Assembly: GCA_015680685.1 (NCBI GenBank)
Contig: MNCI01033474.1
Span: 1,724,670 to 1,788,669 of the forward strand
Reading direction: 5' to 3'
Length of the DNA stretch: 64,000 nucleotides
Source of the DNA: Gnetum montanum
Lineage: Eukaryota; Streptophyta; Gnetopsida; Gnetales; Gnetaceae
Under the pieces are notes generated by a model, which worked only from the letters and a program-made list of their open reading frames with translations, did not search any database and was not told the origin of the DNA. Below, piece after piece: positions 1-12,203 of the stretch (position 1 is the stretch's first letter; each line of letters starts with the position of its first letter). The position numbers were made by a program, and so were the translations under genes.

Positions 1-1
1 A

Positions 2-436
2 ATCTATCTCCAAGTTGTTGGGAATGAACCATGTAAAGCTCTTCTAGACTCAGGTTCTGGAGTCAACTTAATATCACAAGAAATGTACAAAGCCTGGAAC
101 TTGCCTCCATTGAGGAAGGGCAATATTCGACTTAAGCTAGCTGACCAGTCCATCACTGTCTCCTTGGGACTAGTGGAGGACATCGTTACCATTGTGTGTG
201 GTTGGTTGTATCTAGCTGATTTCCTAGTAATACAAGTGAATAATGGTAAAGGGGACTTCCTAATAAAAATGGGAAGAGCATGGCTAAGTACGATAGATGC
301 ATGCCTAGAAATCCATGATCTTTCCCTAGAAATATCCAAGAAGAACACTTTTGGAAAGATTGAGAAGAAGAAAGTTCCATGCATTGCATATAGTGACATA
401 GGGTACCATTGCGTGCAGAAATCATGGGTTATGTGA
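2..436 (+). pseudogene. Aspartic protease domain of element A
   Basis: An open frame runs from the window edge. Codons from position 2 include LLDSGSGVN, with the catalytic Asp at 47-49, so the retropepsin D-S-G motif is intact. It continues with MGRAWLSTID and ends at KSWVM, stop at 434-436. The same region in element B reads DLG and in element D reads NLG, so this copy keeps the best active site of the three. In the intact element it would be part of a polyprotein and process Gag-Pol. The 5' end is cut by the window, so this is only part of the protein. Confidence 0.75.
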
Positions 437-559
437 AGTTTAACATTACCTGCATGCAACTGGTGTGCACAAGACATTAATATACAAAAGTGCCTATATG
501 TAGCAGTCACATGACAAGAAGACACCTGGTGGCTAATGGCTAATCAAGAGAGTAATTTG

Positions 560-1540
560 CTAATATGCATGGAATTAACTAAGGAAATAACTAGTGCTTA
601 CATTGAAAGCATAGACACACTAGAGCAAGTCCGTTGCCAACTTTCAAACCTTAACCTTGAAAACATCAACTGGGGGAAGTTGGAAATTCCTAAGAGATTT
701 AAATAAGAACCCCTTGATTTGAAACCATTTCCCACCATTCAAGAGGATACAAGCCTTGAAAATGAAAAAATGATGATCATCAACGCAAAACTTATTTCCA
801 AAAAAAAAAAAAAATACTGCTGAAAGTGATAAACAAGTGGTCAAAAGACTTTTCTTGGTCATACCCCATGTTAACCAGAATAGATCCTAGGATATGCCAG
901 CATAGGATTTACATGGACCCCTCTATCAAACCTCAAAAATAACCACAGAGGCGATTGAATCCAAAATTGAAACAAATAGTAAAAGAAGAAATAGAATAGC
1001 TTCTTAAGGCTAGGTTCACATATCCCATTGTTGATAGTGAATGGGTTAGCCCTCTGGTGATCATGCCTAAGAAGGGAGGAAAATGGAGGATGTGTATAGA
1101 TTTTAGGCTACTAAACATGGAAACATTCAAGGATCATTTTCCATTGTCATTCATTGACCAAGTCCTAGACACCATAGTAGGGCATCGCTATTATAGTTTT
1201 CTGGATGGCTATAGTGGATATAACCAAATACGGATAACACCAGAAGATCAAGCCAAAACAATGTTTACCAGTCCTTTGGGAACATTTGCATATAAACAAA
1301 TGTTGTTTGGCTTTTGCAATGATCCTACCACGTTTCAACGTTTAGTCCTAAGCATATTCCAACAGTAAATAGAGAATGGAGTGGAAGTCTTTATGGATGA
1401 CTTCTCCACTTATGGAACAAGCTTTAATCAAGTTGTGGACTAATTAGAGCAAGTGCTAAAATGATGTGTAAAAACCAAGGCTCAACTGGCAGAAAAGCCA
1501 TTTGATGGTCTAAGAGGATGTAGTACTTAGACATAAGATT
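560..1540 (+). pseudogene. Reverse transcriptase of element A, broken
   Basis: An N-terminal linker (about 560-950) is homologous to the same region of element D at 59574-59173. It includes a poly-A run at 800-813 that shifts the frame. The core has MPKKGGKWRMCIDFRLLN (from 1063), YSFLDGYSGYNQI (from 1192) and the catalytic string FMDDFSTYG (about 1392-1418). The metal-binding DD is therefore retained even though the frame is closed by stops, for example at 1366-1368. In the intact element it would copy the RNA genome to DNA in the cytoplasmic particle. Confidence 0.85.
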
Positions 1541-1554
1541 TCACATTTAGGAAT

Positions 1555-2190
1555 AGAGGTGGACCCAGATAAAGTTAGGATCATCCAAGGAATCACCCAA
1601 CAACCGAAAATTGTTAAAGACATTTGGTCATTCCTTGGACATACTAGCTACTATAGGAGATTCATTGAGAACTTCTCCAAGATTTCCAAAACATTGGTTG
1701 AACTAACAAAGAAGGATGCACCATTTGAATGCACTAGGAAATGTGAACGAGCATTCCAAACTCTAAAACAAAGGCTTGTAAAAACTCCCATTATACAAGC
1801 CCTTGACTGGTCCAAACCATTCCATATAATGACTGACACATCCAATTATGCCTTAGGAGTTATACTTACATAGTTAGATGACCAAAAATGTCCCTATTAC
1901 ATCCACTGTGCAAGTAAGAGTATCGTTGGTGCACAACTTAACTACACAACTACAGAAAAGGAATTAATGGCTGTAGTGTTTGCACTAGACAAGTTTAGGC
2001 ACTATGTGCTAGGCTACACAGTGTACATTCATATGGATCATAGTGTAATCAGGTTCCTCATGAACAAGCAAACGGTTAGCCCTTGTATTATATGTCGGCT
2101 GGTAATCCTATAAGAGTTCAATCTAACAATGATTGATCGAAAGGGCACTGAAAACATAGTTGCAGATTATTTATGTTGGTTGCACTAGGA
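1555..2190 (+). pseudogene. RT connection and RNase H region of element A
   Basis: The open stretch 1559-1873 holds the Ty3 connection motif (WSFLGHTSYYRRFIENFSK) and the start of RNase H. After a stop at 1871-1873 the same frame continues with NYTTTEKELMAVVFALDKFR, HMDH and ENIVADYLCWL, a recognisable C-terminal RNase H signature. Only one RNase H domain is present, unlike the Tat-like element near 45 kb. Several stops show it is not functional. Confidence 0.8.
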
Positions 2191-2369
2191 CAACAAAGAG
2201 GAAAAATATGCCATATCCGATCATTTTCCTAACAAGGCCCTCTTTGCTGGTGTACTGAATAACCAACCCATGGGAACAAATTGGTATAGTAGCATTCTCA
2301 CCTATCTCCTTTTCCAAAAAACACCATAGGAGCTAGAATTTAGGAAGAAATAATAGTTTCTTCACAAAG

Positions 2370-3420
2370 CCAAGTACTTCATGGAGATCAATGGAAAACT
2401 TTACAAATTTTGTCCTAATGGCTTGGTTTGATGGTGTGTGCCCGATATGGATCAATTAAGAGTTCTCCAAGATGCTCACGAGGGCCCTTGTGGGGATCAC
2501 TATGCAGGGAGACGAATGGCTATTGAGATCCTGCTCATAGGATATTACTAGCCAACATTGTTTCAGGACATCCATCAATTTGTCCAATCTTGTGAGCACT
2601 GTCAACGTGATGGGGAAATGATTGCTCGAATGGATGGTCGCAACAATGGATTCAACCTTTAGAACCCTTCGATATTTGGGGAATAGACTTTATGGGGCCC
2701 ATTATACCAATGTCCAATGGAAAATATTACATCATTGTTGCTATTGATTATCTAACAAAATGGGCTGAAGCAGTTGCTGTTACAAACTACACATTGTCTA
2801 TAGCTGCACGATTTGTGCAACAACAAGTTGTAAATAGGTTTGGTGTGCCATGTGCAGTTGTCTCAAATAATGAAACACACTTCACAGGTTCGACCTTTCA
2901 TAAATGAATGCAACACTTAGGGGTTGAACATAAATTAACTACACCTTACCACCCCCAAGCTAATGGCCAAGCCAAGGTCACTAATTAGGAGATTACTAAA
3001 ATTTTGACAAGAACAATTAGCAAATATAGGCAAGATTGGAGCACTGAACTGAATGATGCTCTCTGGGCATACCACTCCACTTGAAAACTCCCTACAAGCT
3101 ATTCTTCCTACGAGTTAGTATACTGAAAACTTTCAAAGCTTCCAATTCAAATTGAGCTCTGTACACTATCCATGGCATGCGACCTCCAGCTTGACCTTGA
3201 TCTATCACAAAAACAAAGATTGGCAACTCTAAACGTGCTAGACGAAAACTGATTGGTTGCCCTATCATCAAATGAGTTGCACAAGGCACATAACAAGCAA
3301 TGTCATAACTTAAAAATTTAGAAAGTTAAGTATCAACCGAGAGATAAGGTCCTCTAATGGAACCCTAGACATATGCCACAATGCACAAAATTTTAAACAT
3401 TGTGGGAAGGGCCTTACATT
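2370..3420 (+). pseudogene. Integrase of element A, catalytic residues substituted
   Basis: The N-terminal zinc-binding H-H-C-C pattern is visible (HEGPCGDHY ... CEHCQ, about 2478-2606). The core begins GIDFMGP near 2681, which keeps the first catalytic Asp. The second motif reads VSNNETHF (about 2859-2882), with Asn where the family has Asp. The third reads ANGQAKVTN (about 2962-2988), with Lys where the catalytic Glu belongs. A stop follows directly. The C-terminal part is recognisable to about 3420. It would have inserted the cDNA; this copy could not. Confidence 0.85.
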
Positions 3421-3479
3421 ATTCATACAACCTTTCCCTCAGAAGCCATGACCATATAAAAACCTAAAAGCCCTGATAA

Positions 3480-5481
3480 AATATTACTGGTCAATGTGCA
3501 ACAAACCAAACCCTTCCATGAATGTAGAACAACCGGTGCACATATTACCTTTGAGAGAGGACAACCTCACTCATTATCTTGGATCTCTTCCTTCCAACTT
3601 ATTCATGGGGGAGATGGACACCTATGCTGATCAATCATGGCCCTCAATTCCATTTTATGTTTTTGTTTTACACATTTTTGTTTTACAAATTTCTTTAACT
3701 TTTCTTGTTTTTTTTACAACATCATTCATAATTTTTTGTTTACTTATGTGTCTATTTTTTTTTTGATGTGTTACTTAATAAGTGCTCTTGAAGATGGTAT
3801 GAACTGTATTCCATTGATTGCTAATGTTTGGTTTTTACCTTTGAGTTATGATGTTGATACTAAGATATGGTTCTTTTTGATATAATAGGCAATGAGTCGA
3901 CTTCATCTATACATCCATAAATTTCTATGGTCTCTCTTGGCTTGGAAATATAAAATCACATTTCTCAATAATAAGAACTATCAACAAATTGGTGACTGGC
4001 TATTTTTCAAACTAAGGAAGGACTTGAGAATTGAAAAGGGTGTGACTTCAACAGGATTTGATGCACTTGTGCTAGCCATTTTCTTGGGTGCTTGGATGTT
4101 TTCTTCTTGAGTTTTCCTTACCATTCCAACGTTGCCCCATTATCGAGAAGCTGAGCTAATAAAAATAATAAGTCTTTGCATGGTGTGGTTCTCACATAAA
4201 ACACAAAAAAAAGTGAGAATTCAATGCACACCCCTTAGACAAAATAATCATCTGCACTACAAGCACTGGTTATGGAACTAAAAAAACATGTTCCCTCTAA
4301 CTAAGGCCCTTCCTTGCTTCCTAATTTCTCCTTTCTCGTTTCATGGGAATGGTGGTGACTCTTTGATGGAGGCATTTATGTTACTTTAGGTGGATGGATG
4401 GGCCAAATGTATTAATTTGAAGTCACTGGATGTGGATTGTTTAAGGCTAGATTTGGAATGAGATCTACTAAGTCACATTAACCATTAATACATAAGGGGC
4501 TATACACCACCTTGTTCTTGAGATTCCATTCCATTCTTTTCTTTCCATCCTTCTTTCTCCATTTATTACCTCATTGTCAGTTGTATCAATAGTCCATATT
4601 CTGGTTGATTCATTGTTTTATTTTTTGTAAATTCTTGTGGTTAAGACTTTAACTCTTGTCTCCAAATGACATTCCAAGAGTGTATGGACTCTTTGAATGT
4701 GGGATTGTCAGGGCATTAAGGGCATGAGCCTGCTTTGGGGAGGATCCACTTACATTCCTATTTGGTGCATCCATTAATTTCTTTCCCTTAAACATTTCCA
4801 CAATCACCATTTATTTTGTTAATCTCCATCTTTGACATCCATTTTATCAACATTGCTGTTGTTTCTTTTTCTCCATTATTCCTTCTCTTTTTTCATTCTC
4901 TTGCTACTAGGGATTCGCTCTCAGTCATGGGGGTCTTGGTTCAATTTTTTCGATTTTCTCCTAATCCCTACACCTTGGGTAGCTCCAGATCTGCATTAGC
5001 CATATCATAACTTAGCCAATGGACCTTACACTAAGGCAAGGTATTAATTGCATAGTGATTCATTTACCCTTGCTAATATCATAATATGTTGTGTGTGCAG
5101 ATGACAATCATACAATAACGGATTGGATCTAGAGGAAACACTTGGAATGGACTAGTGCTGGAACAATTATCCAAGGAACAAGATTAATGGCATGCTTATG
5201 GATGGATAACGAAAGGCGCAATCTTGGTGTTGGCAGCAACAGGCTTCTTCTTTTATCTCTCTCTTCTCTCTTCTCTCTCAGCTGCCAAATAAGGTTGGAT
5301 GTCAAATGTGTATAGTGTTCACTCTTGTTGTCATGAACACTAAATTTTACCATGTATTGTAATGATGATCCATTCACATGTCACCCCATTCACCATTAGT
5401 ATCATTCAAGTCAATAATCCCATACCTTCCCAATATTTTGTAAAGAACTCGAGGATGAGTTTTCATTCAGTCATGGGGCTA
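3480..5481 (+). other. Conserved 3' region of element A
   Basis: This is the stretch between integrase and 3' LTR. It begins with a reading frame (3494-3766) containing a conserved block NLTHYLGSLPSN and GEMDTYAD, followed by a strongly hydrophobic T-rich-coded segment. A second conserved block lies at 3892-4110. Both blocks recur in elements B and D and in the inverted copy. Athila elements often have an env-like frame here; I cannot show that this is one. Further on are a CT-rich tract (5249-5279) and a purine-rich primer-like tract (catggggcta, 5472-5481) abutting the LTR. Confidence 0.6.
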
Positions 5482-5876
5482 TGATGAGCCATGATATTGC
5501 ATCTGCTGCAATATCGTGTTCGGCCTTACAATATCATGTACACGATATTGCAGCCTGTCACTAGTTCTATAAATAAGAGGCAGCTTTCCTTTGTTTTTAC
5601 ATCTAGATCTAGACCTTTAGCCAAACTATAGCAATTTACCATTCTAGAGTTAGAATAATTTCCATGTGCCCACAATAGGAGTCTCAAAGTGAATGGATCT
5701 TTATTCAAGAAAATTGTACTTGAGCACACATTTGTGTACGAAAATAAAGATGAACTTTCTGATAAACCTTGCAGCATATGGACTAAGATAAATAGGAATT
5801 AATTTGTGTTAAATGCTTAATTTCTTTCTTAGATAATTAATCCTTCTCAACCCTTAACTCTCTTAGTTAAGTGCAT
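3550..5876 (+). repeat. Left arm of a ~2.33 kb inverted repeat
   Basis: The sequence from tttgagaga (3550) to gtgcat (5876) reappears reverse-complemented at 9829-7494. The encoded peptides at 5777-5526 and 7593-7850 differ at only a few of ~83 residues, which indicates nucleotide identity of roughly 95% or more. The arms are separated by 1617 bases. Confidence 0.9.
5482..5876 (+). repeat. Truncated 3' LTR of element A
   Basis: Starts TGATGAGCCATG directly after the purine tract. It contains a palindrome-rich U3 (GCAATATCGTG units), a TATA box TATAAATA at 5568-5575 and the R/U5 start. It matches the reverse complement of 7494-7888 almost base for base and stops at 5876, where unrelated sequence begins. 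Confidence 0.85.
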
Positions 5877-6600
5877 CAATTGGAAATAGATGAAGTGCTA
5901 GAAATACTATTGTTTAGCTAATAATGACTTGAGGATAAGTAGGATGATGGTAGTTAGAACTAGGGTTAATTAAGGAATAAATTGCTCTTAGGTATTGAAA
6001 ATTAATGATGAATGAATGATGTAAAAAAAGAGAAATGATAGATGGGTACCACAGAAAATGAATAGGTGGTGCCTACAAGAAAGAGAATAAAGAAGTAATG
6101 GTAGAACAAGTTTTTTCTATCAATGATCTAGTGGAGATAGAGAGTAGTGATTGAGAGAAAGATTTTAGTATGAAGAAATTTAGCAATTTCTTTATTATTT
6201 TATTCCTAACATTGATGTAGGCATGAAAAGAATAATTTTAGCTAGAAGAGTATGTAAATCATGTATGCAAGAAAAAAAAGTAGATATGAAAAAAAAAGTG
6301 TTGCTTTCATGATTTTTGCAATTTTCTATGTTCATGATCTTTTAGTTTTTGTTTTATTTTTTTATGGGGTTTTTTTTGTTATCTATTTTTATATTTTTTA
6401 TTTTTTTATGATTTTAAATTTTTTCAACTAAGACATAAAAAATAACATAAAAAGATAGATGAACGAAAATAATGTAATTCAAAAAAGCACAAGGTAAAAT
6501 AAGAGGAGAAGTATTACTAATTAAGATAAAAGCTAGAATAATGGAATAAAAAAGAAAAACAACAAGACAAATATGATATGATTCTCAAGCAAGAGACACA
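5877..6600. other. AT-rich inverted-repeat spacer, nothing recognised
   Basis: AT-rich sequence with long T and A tracts (for example 6350-6420) and no coding similarity that I recognise. It begins exactly where the truncated LTR of element A ends. Confidence 0.5.
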
Positions 6601-6734
6601 TTCAATATGGTTTTCTTAACCTTAGGAATGGGTAAGATGTTTAACACTAAACCTTAGATCTACAGATTCAAAAGAGTTAGAGGATCATGGGATACTAATG
6701 TTAGACTCATAATTTTTCTTTGATGATGATATTT

Positions 6735-7075
6735 GGCCTATCCTAATAGGTTATGAGCCTATTATAATTTCTTCTAAAAGATCAAGATGAGAAATAGCAG
6801 GCACTTCAAGATCTACATGTATGAATACTTTCCTATCCTTACATAGAAAATGGATTTCTTGAAGCATACAAGAGAAAATACTATGGTGGTAAGCTAACTA
6901 AGGCCTACCTATGATAGCATTAATGCTTGAGAAGTCTCTAATGACTATAAACATAGCTTCTGAAGTGATGCAATTTTCAAATGATAAGGACAAATTAATC
7001 TTACCTATAACCTCTACTCTAACTCCACTAAATGAAATTAAAGTAGAATTATAATTGGAGTATGTAACCTATTTC
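6735..7075 (-). pseudogene. Tat-type retroelement protease fragment
   Basis: On the minus strand a mostly open frame reads GKINLSLSF ... FIVIRDFSSINAIIGRP and then, past a stop, LAYHHSIFSCMLQEIHF. The string NAIIGRPxL is the conserved C-terminal part of aspartic proteases of Tat-type Ty3 elements. No other part of such an element is recognisable nearby. The LTR at 7087-7888 abuts the upstream side of the fragment, so it may have interrupted this older element. Confidence 0.55.
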
Positions 7076-7086
7076 CAAAAACCAAG

Positions 7087-7888
7087 TGATGAGTGGAGAG
7101 GTACCCCTACACTCAACCATACAAATAAAAGCATCTCAAGCGCAATCTGGTTGAACTCCAAGGACTAAGTGCTTACGCACCCTAATGGAACACTTAAGGT
7201 TAATCAATCATTGTCTTCCCAAACTTACTTGTATTGTCATGGTTGTATGGTTAAGTAAGTTTGAAGTATATGATTTTTATGTCTTTTATCTTTTTAACAC
7301 CTGATGCTAAGAGGAAAGGGTGAAGAGACTAAATGGCTAACTTTCATTAACTAAGTTCTAATTATCCTAGCACCAGTATCCATTCCCACTTGTCGTACAC
7401 ACCCTGAACCAGTGCAACACTACTAGGATTACCAAACGCTACTCGTTACTAGGTTACCAAGCGTTACACACATGCTCAAAGTGATCGTATTGAATGCACT
7501 TAACTAAGAGAGTTAAGGGTTGAGAAGGATTAATTATCTAAGAAATCAATTAAGCATTTAACATAAATTAATTCCTATTTATCTTAGTCCATATGCTGCA
7601 AGGTTTATCAAAAAGTTCATCTTTATTTTCATACACAAATGTGTGCTCAAGTACAATTTTCTTGAATAAAGATCCGTTCACTTTGAGACTCCTATTGTGG
7701 GCACACGGAAATTATTCTAACTCTAGAATGGTAAATTGCTATAGTTTGGCTAAAGGTCTAGATCTAGATGTAAAAACAAAGGAAAGCTGCCTCTTATTTA
7801 TAGAACTAGCGATAGGCTGCAATATCGTGTACACGATATCGCAGGGCTGAACGCGATATTGCAGCAAATACAATATCATGGCTCATCA
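7087..7888 (-). repeat. Complete LTR of element A' (minus strand)
   Basis: On the minus strand it starts TGATGAGCCATG (from 7888) and ends CCACTCATCA (at 7087), giving an 802-bp LTR with matching TGATGA/TCATCA ends. A near-perfect 28-bp palindrome lies at 7817-7844. The neighbouring sequence at 7889-9829 is the 3' region of the same family, so this is a 3' LTR. No primer-binding site follows 7087, which fits that reading. Confidence 0.85.
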
Positions 7889-9829
7889 TACCCCCATGAC
7901 TGAATGAAAACTCATCCTCGAGTTCTTTACAAAATATTGGGAAGGTATGGGATTATTGACTTGAATGATACTAATGGTGAAAGGGGTGACATGTGAATGG
8001 ATCATCATTACAATACATGGTAAAATTTAGTGTTCATGATAACAAGAGTGAACACTATATACATTTGACATCCAACCTTATTTGGTAGCTGAGAGAGAAG
8101 AGAGAAGAGAGAGAGAGAAGAAGAAGCCTATTTCTGCCAACACTAAGATTGTGCCTTTCGTTATTCATCCATAAGCATGCCATCAATCTTGTTCCTTGAA
8201 TAATTGTTCCAGCACTAGTCCATTCCAAGTGTTTCCTCTAGATCCAATCTGTTATTCTATGATTGTCATCTGCACACACAACATAGTCTGATATTAGCAA
8301 GGGTAAATGAATCACTATGCAATTAATACCTTGCCTTAGTGTAAGGTCCATTGGCTAAGTTGTGATATGGCTAATGTAGATCTGGAGATATACTATTGGT
8401 GGCTACCCGAGGTGTAGGGGTTAGGAGAAAATCGAGAAAATTGAACCAAGACCCCCATGACTGAGAGCGAACCCCTAGTAGCAAGAGAATGAAAAAAGAG
8501 AAGGAATAAGAAAGATGGAGAAAAATAAACAACAGAAATGTTGATAAAATGGATGTCAAAGATGGAGATTAACAAAATAAATGGTGATTGCAGAAATGTT
8601 TAAGGGAAAGAAATTAACGAATGCACCAAATAGTAATGCAAGTGGATCCTCCCCAAAGCAGGCTCATGCCCTTAATGCCTTGACAATCCCACATTCAAAG
8701 AGTCCATACACTCTTGGAATGTCATTTGGAGACAAGATTTAAAGTCTTAACCACAAGAATTTACCAAAAATAAAACAATGAATCAACCAGAATATGGACT
8801 ATTGATACAACTGACAATGACGTAATAAATGGAGAAAGAAGGATGGAAAGAAAAGAATGGAATGGAATCTCAAGAACAAGGTGGTGTACAGCCCCTTGTG
8901 TATTAATGGTTAATGTGACTTAGTAGATCTCATTTCAAATCTAGCCTTAAACAATCCACATCCAGTGACTTCAAATTAATACATTTGGCCCATCCATCCA
9001 CCTGAAGTAACATAAATGCCTCCATCAAAGAGTCACCACCATTCCCACGAAACGAGAAAGGAGAAATTAGGAAGCAAGGAAGGGCCTTAGTTAGAGGGAA
9101 CATGTTTGTTTAGTTCCATAACCAGTGCTTGTAGCACAGATGATTATTTTGTCTAAGGGGTGTGCTTTGAATTCTCACTTTTTTTTGTGTTTTATGTGAG
9201 AACCACACCATGCAAAGACTTATTATTTTTATTAGCTCAGCTTCTCAATAATGGGGCAACGTCGGAATGGTAAGGAAAACTCAAGAAGAAAACATCCAAT
9301 CACCCAAGGGAATGGCCAGCACAACTGCATCAAATCCTGTTGAAGTCACACCCTTTTCAATCCTCAAGTCCTTCCTTAGTTTGAAAAATAGCCAGTCACC
9401 AATTTGTTGATAGTTCTTATTATTGAGAAAGGTGATTGTATATTTCCAAGCCAAGAGAGACCATAGAAATTTATGGATGTATGGATGAAGTGGACTCATT
9501 TCCTATTATATCAAAAAGAACCATACCTTAGTATGAACATCATAACTCAAAGGTAAAAACCAAACATTAGCAATCAATGGAATATAGTTCATACCATCTT
9601 CAAGAGCACTTATTAAGTAACACATCAAAAATAAATAAATAGACACATAAGTAAACAAAAAAGTATGAACGATGTTGTAAGAAAAACAAGAAAAGTTAAA
9701 GAAATTTGTAAAACAAAAACTTAAAATGGAACTGAGGGCCTTGATTGATCAGCATAGGTGGCCATCTCCCCCATGACTAAGTTGGAAGGGAGAGATCCAA
9801 AATAATGAGCGAGGTTGTCCTCTCTCAAA
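7494..9829 (-). repeat. Right arm of the inverted repeat
   Basis: Reverse complement of 3550-5876. It covers about half of the LTR and the whole conserved 3' region, including the block at 9499-9281 that matches 3892-4110 with about six residue changes. It ends at 9829 (tctctcaaa). The pol sequence that should lie upstream is absent, so element A' is truncated on its 5' side. Confidence 0.9.
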
Positions 9830-10800
9830 TACATTTAGAATCACCAACAACCTATGCAACATCATCATGATAAGCATGTTCAACTTAGAGAGATCAAAGA
9901 AGAAGATATTGTCTTACAACATTTTTCAAATGACAAGACTTCCATTCTCTTCAAACTAGCAAGGTTTCTTTATTGTTACCAAAATTCTTGGCAATGAAGT
10001 ATATTATCTAGTTAATGCATATCTAAATCAACATCTAGATCTTGTCAATTGAGCATATCTTAAAAAGTAATACATCCAAGGAAAAAATCAATTATCATTC
10101 CATTCCATTCCATTGATATTTCTTCCCATTAGTGCACTATGATGAGGATATTCCCAAGAGATCTATTTTATTTAGAGCTATAAGTGTTTTATCTTTTTTG
10201 TTTCATGAAATAATGTGTTGAGTTCAAGTAGGATAGGGATAATTTATCAAATTATCAATCATCAATATCATTAGAGCGTGGGATCAAGACATGCACTACT
10301 TTTGTACAACACCACCTCAACTTGATGTCCATTATATCTCTACAAAGTTTATTATTTTCTCAAGTTTGAAACTATAGATTGTATCTCTTCTCTCTCATGT
10401 TTCTCCATTCCTCCTCTACCTCACCTTTCTATCTATGTTCCTTCCTCTTATCAACACATCAATGAGGATTGAATAACTCTATTATATTTTGTAAGGGCAT
10501 GTTAAGAGTTTAAGTGGGATAGGATATGAACATCATCAATTGTATCCCTTTGGCCATCTTATGGAAACTATTTAGATGTCCCCTTTCGATGGTACAAAAC
10601 TATCCTCATAATTTGTGTATTGACAATGTCCTTATATTCTTCCTTCATCCTTCTTTTTCCCTTTTTTATTTTATAGGTACATAATTAAATTATCATCCAT
10701 TCTCTTTTTGATGGATCCTCCTTCAACATCTTAGAATATCTATCAATAGAGGGAAGTGTGATATACACTTTTTTGATGTTCTAATCAATCAAGCCAGTGT
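9830..10800. other. Unassigned AT-rich intergenic sequence
   Basis: No coding similarity, RNA gene or element ends that I recognise. It begins exactly where the inverted-repeat arm stops. Confidence 0.5.
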
Positions 10801-12203
10801 GACTATAACATTGTTAAGATTCTTTTAGTATCAAGTTTTCATGCTCCTAAAGGCTAGAAAATCAAGATGATACTAAAGTTGAGTCTAGTGTTAACATCAA
10901 TATCACTTGGAAAAACATCATTTCCAACATAATTTTTGGGCTTCTAAAGGCTCTCAATAATGGATCCTAATCATCCCCAAGATGACATACATTAGTATTG
11001 ACACTTTTGGTAGATATTAGAGGCTTAAAATGAGTTGTTTTACCTAGTTGATGCCTAGGTGTTAGCATCACCTACATAAACATCCATAAAATCATCATCT
11101 TTAGCATTGTTTCAAGTCATAGAAAGCTTTTAATATTTATTCTTGACCATTCCCATAATGATAGATATTAACTCTAGCATCTAGACCAACTATAACTAAA
11201 ATAAAAATTAAAAGTCCCATGGATGCTCCAGTGATGTCGAAGCTAGGGTCAACATTAGTGTCCAACATTACTAACAAAATGATTATGACATCTCATCCTC
11301 GGATGTCATGGCAAACATCAAATATATGTTATATTAGACATAATGAGCAAGAAGACTATATACCAAATGTCAAATATATGTAACATTTGACATTATGCGT
11401 AAAGAAAATAACAAAGAATGTGCATAAAAGAAAGAAAAGAATGCTTTATTAATATTGAATACTATATTTGGATCATGCTCTGAGAGTATTCCTTGGGGTT
11501 TTATTCATTTAGCACTACCATCATGGTTGGGCCTATAACTGGTCAGAAGGGATGGTTAGTCCACTTCATGTCTTGGTTCACTAGCTCTTGTGACTTGCCA
11601 TTTCAGGCTTTGCCACTCCATGCTTGGCATGAGCTCTAAGCCCAAGCATGAATACCTTAGGTCAAACCCCTAAAGGTTACATCAATAAACATGTTTGTTA
11701 TTATAATGCATTTTTTGAGTCTTAAGTACAACTACGCTTTTGAGTCTTGTTACAATAACAATAATACTTGTTTGAAGAGGCACCATCTTTATTATGCAGT
11801 AGCATCATTTGGGAATGGGGATGTTATAATGATAAAAAAAAACATGATCACTAGTAGCATTTTGGACTTGTATAATATTTTAATAGTTTATCCTCATCAT
11901 AACTTAGAGGAAAGATATTAGTTTTATTAATTCTGATAGCTTTTGGAGGTTACAAATAGTAAGTTTTACCAAGGTGATGCTAGGTGATGTTGATATAGTA
12001 TCACCATTCCAGTATTACCTACATAAAATTACCTTCTAAACCTAGTTTCCCCTTTTTTGGACCTCCCAAAATTATTCTACCTCAACCCCAAGATGACAAA
12101 TATTAGTTTTGATAATTTCATAGATCCTAAAAGATACAAAGTAGTATGTTTCAACTTCATGAGGCTTAAGTGATATTAATGCAACATTAGTGATAAGCGG
12201 TAA
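10800..12203. repeat. Old, diverged tandem repeat (~160-175 bp unit)
   Basis: Related phrases recur: ccccaagatgaca (10976 and 12088), gttagcatcacctacataaa (11058) and its relative tattacctacataaa (12010), and aagtgatattaatgcaac (12168). Spacing between the better pairs is roughly 160-175 bases, but copies are strongly diverged. A solo LTR sits inside. Similar phrases return at 24340-24420, on the far side of chromovirus C. Confidence 0.4.
11279..11833 (-). repeat. Solo LTR with ATGAT target duplications
   Basis: 11284-11828 is a ~545-bp LTR, minus strand, homologous to both LTRs of element F (37046-37619 and 41652-42226). The shared order runs from CATCCCCATTCCCAAATGATGC through a gtttgacctaag block to GACATCCGAGGATGAGATG. 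The five bases on each side are identical (atgat, 11279-11283 and 11829-11833). No internal domain remains, so it is a solo LTR, the usual product of recombination between two LTRs. Confidence 0.85.

Larger units (their letters stand above)
1..5876 (+). mobile_element. Athila-like Ty3/gypsy LTR retrotransposon A, 3' part
   Basis: Degenerate pol in the order protease, reverse transcriptase, RNase H, integrase, then a long 3' region, a purine-rich tract and the start of a 3' LTR. The domain order identifies Ty3/gypsy. The RT string YSFLDGYSGYNQI, FMDDFSTYG and the integrase string GIDFMGP are typical of the Athila lineage. The 5' LTR and gag lie outside the window. The 3' LTR stops at 5876 after about 395 of the ~802 bases seen in the homologous LTR at 7087-7888, so the element is truncated on its 3' side. 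In-frame stops and frameshifts throughout show that it is dead. Confidence 0.9.

Noticed and set aside
5877-7493. Inverted repeat as terminal repeats of a DNA transposon with the loop as cargo
   Set aside because: The arms consist of LTR and 3' regions of an Athila element, the loop holds no transposase, and no target duplication flanks the arms.
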